Positions 12,217-24,187 of a stretch of 64,000 bases of DNA are shown here, piece after piece. Below the pieces are notes generated by a model, which saw only the letters and a program-made list of their open reading frames with translations, ran no database searches and was not told the origin of the DNA. The stretch is taken from assembly GCA_019914995.1 (NCBI GenBank), contig CM034135.1, positions 7,690,501 to 7,754,500 on the forward strand, written 5' to 3'. The position numbers and the translations under genes are program-made. Source of the DNA: Acanthochlamys bracteata. Its lineage: Eukaryota > Streptophyta > Magnoliopsida > Pandanales > Velloziaceae. Each line of letters starts with the position of its first letter. Position 1 is the first letter of the stretch.

Positions 12217-14769
12217 CTAGTTAGTCCTAGCAGGTTTCCATATTGAGAGCGCATTGGTGATGCGCCCCTTCCATCCTTGCACCAGCCATCCGCCGTCAAC
12301 ATCTGCGATGAAATCCCTGTGGTAGCTGCCTCTGACCTTGTTCTTCGCCCTTCTGACAATATCGGGGCATGGTGAAACTTGCTCAAAACCGGCTCGGATG
12401 TTCCTAGCCTGCCACTGCTTGTAACTCTCTGGCCTCTCCACTCTTTCAGCTCCCTCACATGATATGACATTCAAAGCTTCCCGCCCAAAAATCTCCCTCT
12501 CTATAAGGGCACGCTGTTCATCCTCCCTTGGCACGTTTGTTTCAAGCATGTCAAACAAGGCAGAGAAATAGAATAGAGCTTCACGGAACCTTGTAACAAA
12601 AAAGGGGGCATTGTAGGTACCGTTCAAAACTCCCAGTATAAATATATCTGGGTTCATCTCCCTTATGGTATTCAGGACGATGTCTCTGGGACTATCTGCT
12701 AAAACAGTTTCATCCATGAGATTTTGATTCCTATGCAAACAGTTCACGACGAGCAACTCATCCTCCTGGAAATGTAAATATTCAATGCGTACATCTTGCC
12801 AGTTTGATGCTATTGTTTGGAACTCAAAAGGAACATTGAAACTTCGAGCATAATCAGCTAAACGCTTGCCAGTCTCTTCAATTTGCTCTGCAGGACGGAA
12901 CCCTGGCTGTGGTACATCAACTCCAGTTATGCGAAGCTTCGGTGGACCCCCAGGCCTACTTCCCAATCGCTGGATGAAACATGGCCACTGGAAGCCATAA
13001 TATATACCAAAATCTACAATGTGGATCCTTGTTTTCTTCTCAGCCAGATCCAGAATGGTGCGGTTGGCAACAAAATGTGCGACTCTCTTAAAGGGGCATG
13101 CCGCTAGATAAAGCTGATAAGCTCTCAAGATATCACTCGCGTGCCTCTTCTTTGGAACAAGGGAATGGTAAATCTGGCTCCCTGTGCCAGCCAACCGAGC
13201 CTCTAGACCATCAGCGAAGTAATGAGCTAGTCTTTGATTCCCATCTCCGAAGGGAGAAGAATGTTTCCTTATTTGCTTCAATAACTCACTTGAACTGCGC
13301 CAGTCATCAGAAGCCACCATTTGGGCACATTGAACAAGCAGGGTTCTCAGATCCACGACATCTTTTTTAGCCTGCCTCTTGCCACGCCCCTTTCCGTTGC
13401 TAGATGATTTGCCATGACTGTCCTCGAAACTTTTATTCACCTCATTCTGCACTGCTTCACGAATTTCAAGAACTTCCTTGAAAATGTTGCCATTTTCTCC
13501 ACAATTATCATCATTGCAAAGTAAAACCTTGTCAAACATTTCCGTGCGAAAAGCTCGTTCAGTGTAAACAGCTGACTGTTTGACACTCCTCCCTTCTTCC
13601 AAATCAACTTCATCATGGTGCAGGTGCTTCCGACCCTTCAGCCCACTAATTGAATACTCAGTTTCCTCATGCTCAGACTTCATCTCCATCAACCTCACAT
13701 TTTCTTTGGACTTCTCCTTTGGTTGAGGAACTAAAACCACGCGAGTGGCTTCCAAATCTATCACTAGCTTCTCCTGGCTAGGTAGGAACTTACGAGCCTC
13801 TTCAACTCCTTTCAAGAACTGCCAGGCTGGAAGACTCGCCGGTGAAATATCAGGAAGCAATGGTGATAGCACAGAATCTTCTAATGCTTGACTAGAAAGC
13901 TCAGGAGCTTTATTTGTATCACGCACAGAGTTCTCTGAACCTTCAGGAATATTTCTATAGTAGTTCGACGAACTAAATGATGACCGTGAAGTATCACTAG
14001 AAAAGATATGAGTTTGGTTGGTCTGGTAATTGAAAAAATCAGTAATACAGCTCGTATCTGGACCCACACCACTGCTATTACTGCTAAAGCTGTTGGAATT
14101 CTGGTAGTGGACAGTAGGGATGCTGTCATTCAGTGTATGGGAGCCATGGATGGAGGAGTCTAGCGGCTGCCCTTCAGAAGAAGGTGGGTATGACTGGCCA
14201 ATGAGATCATAGAGGACCTTCTCTGTAGCCTGCACAGCTGATGGCTCCTGATACATGTCAAGTTTCTCGTCCATGTTCTCCTCCATGAGCATGTTAGTGA
14301 TGTACGTGAGGACTATGTCTGAGTAAATTTCAGGATCCTCATGATGGTCTCCATCCGGGCTGTTGCTCGCAGAAAGACCTGAGCCAGAACAAGGGTGGTC
14401 GGAGCTTGGACTCGTTGAAGATGATGGATTCGATGAGGGACTTGTGGTTGAGGATAGATTTGAATTTGATGAAGTCGTCTGTGCATAGCCCTTCTGCTCT
14501 AACTCACAAGGTATACCAGGGAAGTCCATGAGACTAATAGAATCCAGGAAGGTGTCATGGACATCTAATTTCAGACTGTTAATAGCCTCTGGGAAAAGAT
14601 CAGGAATTCCAATTCCATAGGCAGCATTGGGATCAACTAAAGGTTGTTCAACGTCTAGATTAAGACCTTCCAGTACGCTGATGGAATTCTGGTCGGAGAG
14701 AAGTGGAAGATCATACTTGAATCCTCTTGAAATTCCTAGCAAATCATGTGCTTCAGTGCCCATGACCAT
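12217..14769 (-). CDS. GRAS transcription factor, LISCL subfamily (SCL14/SCL33-like)
   Basis: A single uninterrupted coding exon of 850 residues, typical for GRAS genes. The first in-frame ATG is at 14769; a second lies two codons further in. The long N-terminus is acidic and Ser/Asn-rich. It carries the LISCL signature of a YSDIVLTYI...LMEENMDEK region (about 146-168) and an AxxxEKxLYDLIG segment. The C-terminal GRAS domain spans about 471-850, with LHR I, a VHIID-type motif IHIVDF (near 580), a PFYRE-like region and a SAW end (QGWKGR...LSIW). Members are nuclear regulators; SCL14 of Arabidopsis works with TGA factors in xenobiotic response, but the role here is not shown. The leader has a long intron. 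Confidence 0.95.
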   Translation of the reverse strand: MVMGTEAHDLLGISRGFKYDLPLLSDQNSISVLEGLNLDVEQPLVDPNAAYGIGIPDLFPEAINSLKLDVHDTFLDSISLMDFPGIPCELEQKGYAQTTSSNSNLSSTTSPSSNPSSSTSPSSDHPCSGSGLSASNSPDGDHHEDPEIYSDIVLTYITNMLMEENMDEKLDMYQEPSAVQATEKVLYDLIGQSYPPSSEGQPLDSSIHGSHTLNDSIPTVHYQNSNSFSSNSSGVGPDTSCITDFFNYQTNQTHIFSSDTSRSSFSSSNYYRNIPEGSENSVRDTNKAPELSSQALEDSVLSPLLPDISPASLPAWQFLKGVEEARKFLPSQEKLVIDLEATRVVLVPQPKEKSKENVRLMEMKSEHEETEYSISGLKGRKHLHHDEVDLEEGRSVKQSAVYTERAFRTEMFDKVLLCNDDNCGENGNIFKEVLEIREAVQNEVNKSFEDSHGKSSSNGKGRGKRQAKKDVVDLRTLLVQCAQMVASDDWRSSSELLKQIRKHSSPFGDGNQRLAHYFADGLEARLAGTGSQIYHSLVPKKRHASDILRAYQLYLAACPFKRVAHFVANRTILDLAEKKTRIHIVDFGIYYGFQWPCFIQRLGSRPGGPPKLRITGVDVPQPGFRPAEQIEETGKRLADYARSFNVPFEFQTIASNWQDVRIEYLHFQEDELLVVNCLHRNQNLMDETVLADSPRDIVLNTIREMNPDIFILGVLNGTYNAPFFVTRFREALFYFSALFDMLETNVPREDEQRALIEREIFGREALNVISCEGAERVERPESYKQWQARNIRAGFEQVSPCPDIVRRAKNKVRGSYHRDFIADVDGGWLVQGWKGRITNALSIWKPARTN

Positions 14770-14799
14770 CAATTTTATTCGCAGGAATCCTAATCACAT

Positions 14800-16095
14800 C
14801 TGAAATAATAACAACAAATAAAAAACTGATTACGTTCCAACATTTTCAGCGAAGGATAAACGGATATATCTTTCTCTTACAAAAGGCTTATGTAATAGAA
14901 GAAACGGGGTTTAAATGAAATCCCTTAACAACTCGTTCATCAAATCTAACGAATATACCAAAGTCTAACTACTAAGCAAAACTTCATGCTTCTGCCAAAT
15001 TATTAGAAAATCATCTATGATAAAACATAGTAAATAACAAAAAAAAATGTTGAAAATCCATATTACGAGCATATGGACGTGTATTTAACTAGAAACCTCT
15101 GTTATTAACTCAACAGTCTTTACAAAAATGTCAACTAAAGGAAAATTCTAAGATGACAAACCCTTCAAATGCTACAAAGATATTTTTACTAAGTGGAGAC
15201 ATTCACTATACGCTATGACCTCCAAAGAGGAGTTCGATTTTGGTCGAAAAAACATGTTTACAAACTATTTCAGTGAAAAAGTGTCAAGCGATTAAAAATT
15301 CAAAACAAAACAAATGGAAGAATGAAAAAAAGAAAAAAAAATGAACTTAAAACATTCACAGATTGAATTCACTAAATACTAGAAATTAATTGAAAGACAC
15401 CTTCCATGTCTAAAAGACATAAAAACAACCAAAACCATCATCAAGTTAGGAATTTCTTGGAAAACATAACAGTGACCACAACTTAGCAAGCATCAAATCT
15501 AAACAATTGTTCACCACCCTTAATCATTCAAAATACTAACTTGTATGTTGATCAGACATGATCAGGTGATTTCTTCATTAGAAAAGAACCACTCAAAAGT
15601 AACAACGAACAAGTTCTAGGAGAACGAAAAACTTCATACGGCTAGGAGAAATTTCAATACATATCAAACAAGGAAAAAAACACAAAAAAAAAACCAAAAG
15701 AATTAGGTAGAAATTTTCATAGTGAATATTTACACGGATCAAGAAAATCAAACAATCACACAAATATGCGATCTCAATTATCATAACATCAGCTTCAACT
15801 GAAGGATTTGAATTAAACACCTAATTTGATTTTAAAAAATGTAATAAAAACCAAAGAATCACAAAAATGCGTCAATAAAATAAAAATTCTTACCAATTTA
15901 CAAAAACCATCAAAACCGAAGAATTGACATTACATATAATGATCAAAAGTAACAAGCTTCAACACAGCAGGCTTGGATTAAACTCTATCCAAATTAAACC
16001 AAACAAAAGATTAAATTTTAAAGGAAACATGAAAGAAGACAAAAATATATAATCTTTGATATTGAAACTTTAACTAACGAAAGCGGACAACTTAC
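14800..16095 (-). other. 5'-UTR intron of the GRAS gene
   Basis: On the minus strand a GTAAGT donor (just below 16096) and a TTATTTCAG acceptor (14802-14800) bound a 1.3-kb AT-rich stretch between promoter and ATG. Long leader introns are common in LISCL GRAS genes. There are no coding ORFs inside. An acceptor-like TTTTACAG near the donor could mean further leader splicing. Confidence 0.55.
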
Positions 16096-16271
16096 ATGAT
16101 CTGTAAAACAAGAAAAAAGATCTTGATAACTTTCTTAGAACAACATAAAAGATAACTCCACAGATGAAGGAAGTAAACAGAGCTGAGCTGCCCTCTCTGG
16201 CTCCTGAGGGAGAAAGATAATTAAGAGAGGAAAACAAGATTCATCACACAAACAGACTTCTCACTGCCTAC

Positions 16272-16278
16272 TTATAAG
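16272..16278 (-). promoter_or_regulatory. Candidate TATA box of the GRAS gene
   Basis: The minus strand reads CCCTTATAAGTAGGC about 180 bp upstream of the leader-intron donor, followed by a CT-rich leader. Placement and context fit a core promoter. No transcript evidence is available. Confidence 0.4.
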
Positions 16279-16289
16279 GGTAATTGGTC

Positions 16290-19200
16290 ATTTTAGATAT
16301 TTATTTGACAATTTTACCCTTTTTCTTGTCATTGGAAATTTCTTTTAGAAAGTTCTTTGAATTTTTCTTTCTTTTTTAAAAATTTGTTAAAATATAAAAA
16401 AATATATTACAATTTTTATATTTATAATTTTATTATTATTTTTTAAATTATAAAATTAAATTTTCTAAGAAAAGTATTTAAATTTTTTATTATATAAGCA
16501 CTTTCATCAATAATTTAGCGTGTTTTAATAATTGTAATAATTTAACATAAAATTCAGAATAATAATATTTTGATTATATAGTAAACTGAAAATTTATAAA
16601 TTTTTACATATTTTAATCATATTATTACATACTATAACGTTAAAATTAATAGATATTTGTTTAAATTAGTAAATAATTCAGAAAGATAAATCGATGCTTG
16701 TTAAAATATTGTTCAATTTCAGTTACCAACATTACTACAATACCATACAAATATTTTTGTCCAAAATTATTGTGAAATTTTGTATTATATGTCTTTTACA
16801 TGTAATAACTTTTTGTTTGAATATATTATGAACATTTTTCAAAAATAATTTTATAATTATACATTAATAATTAAGATGAAGGTAAAAGTGTATATTAGTA
16901 ATAAAGGGTACAAAAGTAATTTACTGAAAGATAACTGTTCTGTTCAAACCTGAAGAAGCAACAAAGAAACTTCGCAGTGGTAACCTGGTGAAGAAAGTCC
17001 TGCCTAGGAAAAGATAAAAATCACCGGCTGTAGCAGGTTAGATATCCCAGCCGACGGTAAACGACAAGGTGCGGTACCTGCTGTTTCCAGTTGACCAGGT
17101 GAAACATTGAACGAAGTCCACTGGTTACCATTACCTTGGCAGCCACGATAAAGGGTGAGTTCGGGATTAGTTAGGAAATAAATTTTTTTAAAAATAAAAA
17201 GTGTTTTTAGGTTTTTTGAAAATAAAATTTTTTATTTATTTTTACAAAATAATAAAAAATATAATCAAAAATTTTCAAAAATTTTTTCTATACTACCTAA
17301 ATTTTAAATAATTTTTTAAAATATTTATAAAATATATATTAAAAATTATAAAAAACTATTTTTAGTATGCATTATTAAAACGCAGCCAAATTTGTTATCG
17401 TCACATTTGCACGAGTGCTAACTTCGCCACGTGGAATCCTCATGTGCCATGTAAGCAGCACGAGGTATAGACATTACAGAGGGACTTTTACCAGCGACTT
17501 GAATTGATTGATTTGTAAATTTTAAATCAATTTATTATAATTAAATTAAATTTATTTAATTAATTTATATATAAATTTATACGAATTAATTATTAATTCT
17601 AATTCGATTTATAATTATCAAATCAAGTTAAGATCAAACTATTTAATAATTTTAATTTTAATTTTATATTTTTAAGATTCAGTAAATTTATAATATCAAT
17701 TGTTAATAAATATTACGATATTTTTAGTAACGAAATATAGTAAACATTTGTCAAAATATACTCTTTATTATTTTTATCGATTCTTAAAATATTAAAAGAA
17801 TTATTTTTTATTTTTGAAAATATATGTTGACGGCTATAATAATTTCGATAAAATTTTTTATAAACATAACTATTTAACAAAATTTTGATAAAAATTTTTA
17901 TAGAACATCTACATTCGTCGTTACAGAAACACCTACATAGTAATAATTTCGAAAATATTATAATTCTCATTGTATAATATTTTACTAAAATATAAAAATA
18001 ACGATTAATTATAAATACCATATAATTTAATAATTTATAAATTACTATTATAAATTATTTTTCTTGTTAATATTTTAATAAATAAAAAGAAAAATCAAAT
18101 ATTATTTTTTCAAAAGATGACAATTCGAATTATTGAGTTAGATCAATTTAGAATTAATTCGGATCGATTAATTTAATAATCGAATCAAATTTGCTCAATT
18201 TAATTTAACCTATATATTTATACGTGTCAAAATTTTAATTTTAACTCTAATTAAATAGATTAATTTTCGGATCAGATCATATATTATCATTCATATTTTT
18301 AGAGAGCATAAATTTTTAAAAAACTTACCTAAAAATTTTTCGTAAAAGTTCACGAATAATTTTTTTTCAAAGTGGAGATAATAAACAAAGGGTCTTTGAA
18401 TCTAGTCCAGTAATCAGAATACGTTCAAAAGAACAACTAAAATCCATCATCTTTTTTTCCTGTCGTTCAACACCTCAACAGTTGATCCACCAATCAAACT
18501 ATCATAAAAATCTGAAACATTATTTAATAATATGTCTCCTAATCTTAAACCAGTTCAATTATTATTAAACTTGATCTACACGTCTTTATTATTATTTTAT
18601 AATAATACATATTTATATCACAATTAATATTTATTATTATTTTATCTATAGCTAGATTTGTTTCTGGAAAGATTCTCTAAAGAATAACTAAAAAAAAAAA
18701 AAAGAATAAGAGTTGTATTATGGATATGAATTGTTTGCTAATTAGAAGACAGTTAAAATGAAGTAATTGAGTTTGTACATTGGATTAGCCGCCTTCAAGA
18801 ATTTCCATCATTCAAGACCTTGACTTTTACTTTTTTTTCCTTCTCAAAGACCAAAATAATAATAATAAAGCTTATCTGGTTATCTTATGAGATCTGAAGG
18901 TGCGTTTGAGATTACTTTTAAAATAAATTTTTTAAAAATTATTATTATTTTTTATCTAAAAATATAATAAAAATATATAATAATTTTTTTTTAATATTTT
19001 TAGAATTTTTAAATGTTTATAAAAATATATTAAAAACTATAAAATTAAAAATTATTTTTGATATAAGTAATGTGAAACACTCCTAAGTGGCCATCATTGT
19101 TATTGCTTTTTGTTATTGTTACTAATTACTACATATAGAGCGTGGGTAAAATACACATAATTAAATTTCATAACATTAAAAAAATATTTTTAAAAAAATT

Positions 19201-20419
19201 AGTTGAAAATGAATTTTAATCTTTATAATTTAATTATTTTTAAAATGAATTAAAAAGTAAATTTTAAATTTTAAATTTTATTTAAAAGTTTGTATATAGT
19301 GATATTATTTTAAATTTTTATAACACATTAAAATGTGCGAACTATTTAAATTCTAATATTTATAAAAAAATCAAATATTTAAAACACGTACATAGGATAG
19401 TATGACTCTGAAATTCTTAACTTTTTATAACACTAGTTACTATTTTTCAGATCTGAAAATAGAAAGAACTGTAACTTTCGGCTATAATGAAGATTCGAGA
19501 ATGTTTAAGAATGCTTATACCAAAAAAGAATTTCTAAAAGAAAATATTTAAAACAAACTTTAATTTTTTATCTTAAAAACAATAAAAATAAATAATAGTT
19601 AGACTATTTTTTTTAAAATATTTAAAAATATTATTAAAAAATTTATTAAACTATGAAATAAAAAAATAGATTAAAAAATTAAAAAGTTCTCCCAAACACC
19701 ACTAAATTATACATATTTGAATAAATTTCCTGATTGTAGCCACAAGAAAGCATTCTTTTATAGAAATACATAAAAATTTATCAAAAAGAAAATTTTGTTA
19801 CAGGCTAACTTTTTATTATATCGAGACCTGTATAGAGAATACAGTTTCCATGATTCATATACTACCTAGGTATTGAAATGAAGATTCCATTCAAACATCA
19901 AACTAGTTTTTTTCATTATTTTTTTAAAATGCTGAGATAATCCAATGCAATTATATACTAACTACTTATGCATCAAGAAACGTTTGATTTGATAAAAAAG
20001 AGAGACCGACTTGTGGATAAGATATAAGTACCAAATATATAATATATTTACATATTAGCAATGATGTAACTGCATAGGTTAAAAATCAGTAATGCAAATA
20101 ATTCTTCGTTACATCAACTAAAAATGGATTCAACTTGTAGACTAAGAAAACCAACGCAAAAGGTTACTGTCAATCATATTGTGATCAACAGGTGAATGCT
20201 TGTAAAATGCAAATACTTCCTGCTTGTAAAACTAACAATGAACAGTCCTTCAAGTAGATGAAAAGATATGAATAAAATCAGAAATAATTTATGTGGAAAG
20301 CCTGGCCACGTTGCTAATCATCAATTAACCAGAGAATAAGTTAACTGCATATAATGACGCAATGTTTGCTACAGTTGGAAGCTTTACAAGGAAAAATTAC
20401 ATCAGATCTCGGTGTCCAA
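16290..20419. other. AT-rich intergenic spacer
   Basis: About 4 kb of strongly AT-rich DNA without credible genes; the longest ORFs are low-complexity. It contains a GC-richer island at 16960-17150, a G-box CACGTG at 17428-17433, and AT-rich MITE-like blocks (for example 18900-19085). Part of the right end probably belongs to the 3'-UTR of the RAB5IF-like gene. Confidence 0.5.
18900..19085. repeat. Possible MITE with imperfect terminal inverted repeats
   Basis: The left end GCGTTTGAGATTACTT and the reverse complement of the right end, GTGTTTCACATTACTT, align well and enclose an AT-rich interior. No target duplication is clear. Similar blocks bounded by CGTTTGG-like words recur at about 38405-38590 and 40432-40575. 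Confidence 0.35.
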
Positions 20420-23040
20420 CTAGAAGTGACCCAAGCTGTATACAAGAATCCAGACGAGCTGCAATGCCCCAAGAGATTTTTCATTAGCTAAACTAAAAAC
20501 CTCCCATCAAATGTTTCAAATTAGAGGGGAAGAAAAGTATTTCATAGCATCTTTCAACTTTCCTGCTAAATTCTTTAAATCCAAAGAATGCTGACTCAAT
20601 TTAACTTGAGCTTCTATTTGTAAAATTTTAACGTCCCCATATTTCTTGAGTGCACGCCGTTAATTGAAAAGGAGAGGACGTTTTCGGGATTGAGTTTGAA
20701 AACCGTGATTTGGATAGCTTCTCTAGTGGAAGAAGTGATTATAACATGCAGGTATTTGGTAAATTTTTTTCTAAACTATCTTTTGTAGCTTCTCCTATTC
20801 AAGGACATACAAGACTATGTGAGACAAGTCCTTTAAAAGTCCTTTTCAAATAATCCCTTTTCCAAGCTATTTCCCAAATGTAGTCTACCAGTGGGCATTC
20901 ATATTCTTGCTCAGAGTCAAAGGTTATACATGCCCTCCAAATTCTTCTACATCAATCTTCAAAACATAAGAACAGTATCCATAGACAATCCCTGAAGATA
21001 GGATCAAGAATCTGGAAAAGATAACATATTGTCATTTTTACATATAGGTTTCTTAAGTTCATAAAGTTAACTTTCAAGCATAAAGAGCTACTCTTCAGTT
21101 TTACGTTCTATGTCGTATAAAAAAGGAGTCGTCATAAAACAAGACAATCAGTAAATAGCAAAGCCACCTATCAGAATACAAACCAGACCAACACCCATAT
21201 CCAAGAAGGATGACTATAAATAGAAGAGCCATAAACATGAGGTATTCCAGAAGGCTAGTTCTTAAGTCCCAACAAATAAACTTAGCTATACATTGAATGA
21301 TATGACCTACAAGACATGTATGAATCACTAAGCATATCCAAAATGCCTAAGAAGGTGATGACCAAGATACACAAGCACAATACCAAAAGACAGGCTGCCA
21401 ATCACAATTCTTTGCAGACTAAGCATCATCAATGTGGACCAGGACAAATTACCAGCAAGAGTCCACCTGATCACGCTTTAAGGACCAAGACATATTTCAC
21501 TACGTTTGGGATTTGAAAATCGAAATTTAGAAACAAAGCCAAGATGCAGCTTCACATCAACCAAGTTCCATTAGCAATTTCATCTTGGTAACATCCTAAA
21601 CGTACACACAATTTCAACTTGTAAGCCAAATATTCTTTAACAAGGACAAACCATTTCCCATTATATCCCACAGAAGCATTCTATAACTCACAGTACAGCA
21701 TAATGGACCTATTTCCCAAGACTTTCCTCAGAAAATAAATGACAAAGTTTCCAGATTGTCCTATTCTGTCGTGAAGAATGCAATGAACAAAAAACATTAT
21801 CATTTCTAAGAAAGAATGCAACAAAGGCTTCAAGCACGCTAAAGGTTCATAAATCAATCACAACTTATAATTTTTAGTTTGCATACATGTTGGATGCCAT
21901 GTGTGAGTTTGGAGAGAAAGCAAACATGTTTTTACATGAGCAATTACTGGTAAAACAATACCTATTTGTACTTGAATTATAAGCCAATAATTACATTAAG
22001 TATCTATATCAAGCACTACAGTCAATTTAAAAGCTCATAGTCTAATATCTGAAAAAATACTCAGGTCAAAACTTATTACTGTTGACACAATATGGCAAAC
22101 CGTACAACTGGAATGTTCAATGAGATACTATGACTTCAAAGTATGTGTATAACATGAGAAACCATAATGCAAGGATCAATGAGGTTTTCAAGAACTTAGC
22201 AAATAAAAGCAGATTACCAGCACATTCTGATCACTATATTGACTCGGTACCAACCAGTTAATTAATCAAAACTACAGAAGATCCTTTACATGTGGCAACT
22301 TACATGAGGATCCAAATACCGCCAACCAATGGGAAGACACTCCAGAGCAGTCCACACAAAAGACCCACTGCTTGCCTGATCCAATGAAGAACGTCATAGA
22401 GCTGATCCTGCAACCATTTCGAAATACTTGAATTAAAGTTGTCCACCAACAACTAGATTGTAACAACACTTTCATAGATAGAACAAGGAATCACTTCTCA
22501 AATTAGACTTTCATCCACCAACAAAGATCGCCCAAGTCGAATTCGATCTAAACTTTTATAGATTTTTAACAAACTTCAATACATGAACCTCCTGAGATGT
22601 AAAGGTCCAAAAAAAAACTAACAAACCCAAAAATATAACAATTTTGACTTGTTTCAAACCTTTTTAAAAAATAAAGGTGAGATTGCCGAACTCCAGTTCC
22701 ACATAAATCTTATAAAATATTCAACAAAACTTCAATGACCTGAACAAACAAAATATTAGAATGATACCCCAAAAGGAAAAAAAAAACTGAGACTATCTAA
22801 CACCACATTGCAATGATTCAATCTCAAAATTCATAACAAAATTATATCAATAAACTTAAAAACAAAAAAAAGAGCAACAATTCGACTGCAAAAGTCCAAA
22901 AAGAACAACGATTAGGAGGAAAGGAAGGGAACCTTGTCCCAAGAAGCATCGGGATCGAGAAGCTTCGTGAATTTGAACGGGAGAGCATGACCGTTCTGCT
23001 GCTGCTGCTTCGCTAACTTCGCTTTCTTCGATTTCTTCAT
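20420..23040 (-). CDS. Rab5-interacting / RAB5IF-like small membrane protein, possibly lacking one exon
   Basis: Exons on the minus strand: 22933-23040, 22304-22407, 20930-21011, 20420-20458. They total 333 nt, 110 residues, in frame, ending LVYSLGHF-stop. The N-terminus is Lys/Gln-rich, then the family segment DPDASWDKDQLYDVLHWIRQ, hydrophobic helices (GLLCGLLWSVFPLVGG; SSGIVYGYCSYVLKID), VEEFGGH, and the final hydrophobic tail. RAB5IF/Rab5-interacting proteins are small ER or mitochondrial membrane proteins. Homologues, as I recall them, carry about 16 more residues (a GALLQEG-type segment) between GGH and the tail. I searched the 471-bp intron between the last two exons on this strand and found nothing like it. 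The gene may be shortened, or a diverged micro-exon was missed. Confidence 0.75.
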
Positions 23041-24187
23041 TGTTTCAAACAATTTTTTCCTTCGACCCGATCGGTCGAATTTGATAGATAGGTAGATCTC
23101 AAGAGTTCTGCTGCTGCTGCTCTGCTTCTTCTTCAAATCTTCTATTTCTTCGAAGAAGGTATCATAAAATTTTCAGATAGTTTAATAATTAACAATTAAT
23201 AATCCATCTAATTATTCTATAATAATTAATTAATTTGATCAAATAGATGTCAACAAGGTGAGCTTGTATGGGCCGGGCTTTATTGTTAAACTCAGGTAGA
23301 ATTACTAATGGGAGCGTGGAAGCAAAGGTGGCTTATACTTTTATTGTTAAATCCAGGACATCGCCGGAACTTGTTGGGCCGGCCCGTCGTGTGGTGAACC
23401 TTCTGAATCTTATCATTTTCTTGCATGATCGGTCTCCTACAATCACTTTTTCATAATAGTTTCCAAGAAACTATTTCAGAATAATCTAATTTGCTTTTTT
23501 GATTTTCAGTCTTGAGCTTCTTTAGAAAAAAGAAATAAACAAAACGCACAACGCGTAATGCTGCTCTCCCATCTTCCATCACATGTCGGTAAATCAAAAC
23601 GAGAGAAATCTTTGCATAAAAACGGACCAACAAAATACTTTTAGCAAAATCGGGATCTCTCAATCCTTTTTAGTAATGGAAGTGTTACTAAAGAGCAAAA
23701 TAAAGTTATAAAAGTTGAGAAAGCTATAAAAAGTATATTATTTGTTACGGTTCCGAAGATATATGCTCAAATATATTCTTATAGTTTACATTTTTTAAAA
23801 ATTACGGAAAATAATTTTTAGGGACTCATACTTCAAATTATTAGTAATAGGGGTCCTAATTTGAACATTAAATAAAAGAGCTGTGATGTAACGGTCAAAT
23901 ATAGACCGCCCGCCGTCTCTTCCCTCTTCGTTGACTCTTCTTTCTTTCCATGTCTTATTTTCTCTTTCTTCCTTCTTTCGAACAAAATCTATATAAAAAC
24001 CGTGAAAACAAAAACACAAAATCTGCAATTCAATTTCTCAGTTAACTCAATCTCTCTCTATTCACCAGATCGATTACGATTAGATCATCAATCTTGTTTT
24101 GTTTCCGTCAAGCGGAGATCGTTGATTTGATTTGAAATAGTTTATTCTCGATTTGTTGTTGTGCAAGAGAAAAAGAAGAAGAAGGTG
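23041..24187. promoter_or_regulatory. Divergent promoter region (RAB5IF-like / ORP3-like)
   Basis: 1.15 kb between head-to-head genes. It contains site-II-type TGGGCC words, a perfect 10-bp palindrome GGGCCGGCCC at 23376-23385, and a 20-bp imperfect direct repeat (CTTTATTGTTAAA then YYCAGG) at 23277-23296 and 23338-23357. No gene is seen in it. Confidence 0.45.
23990..23997 (+). promoter_or_regulatory. Candidate TATA box of the ORP3-like gene
   Basis: TATATAAA about 190 bp upstream of the ATG, followed by a CT-rich leader. This fits a plant core promoter with transcription starting near 24025. Confidence 0.5.

Noticed and set aside
17713-18021. 102-residue minus-strand ORF
   Set aside because: AT-rich, Ile/Tyr/Lys-heavy low-complexity translation in repeat-like spacer; no homologue or splice context.
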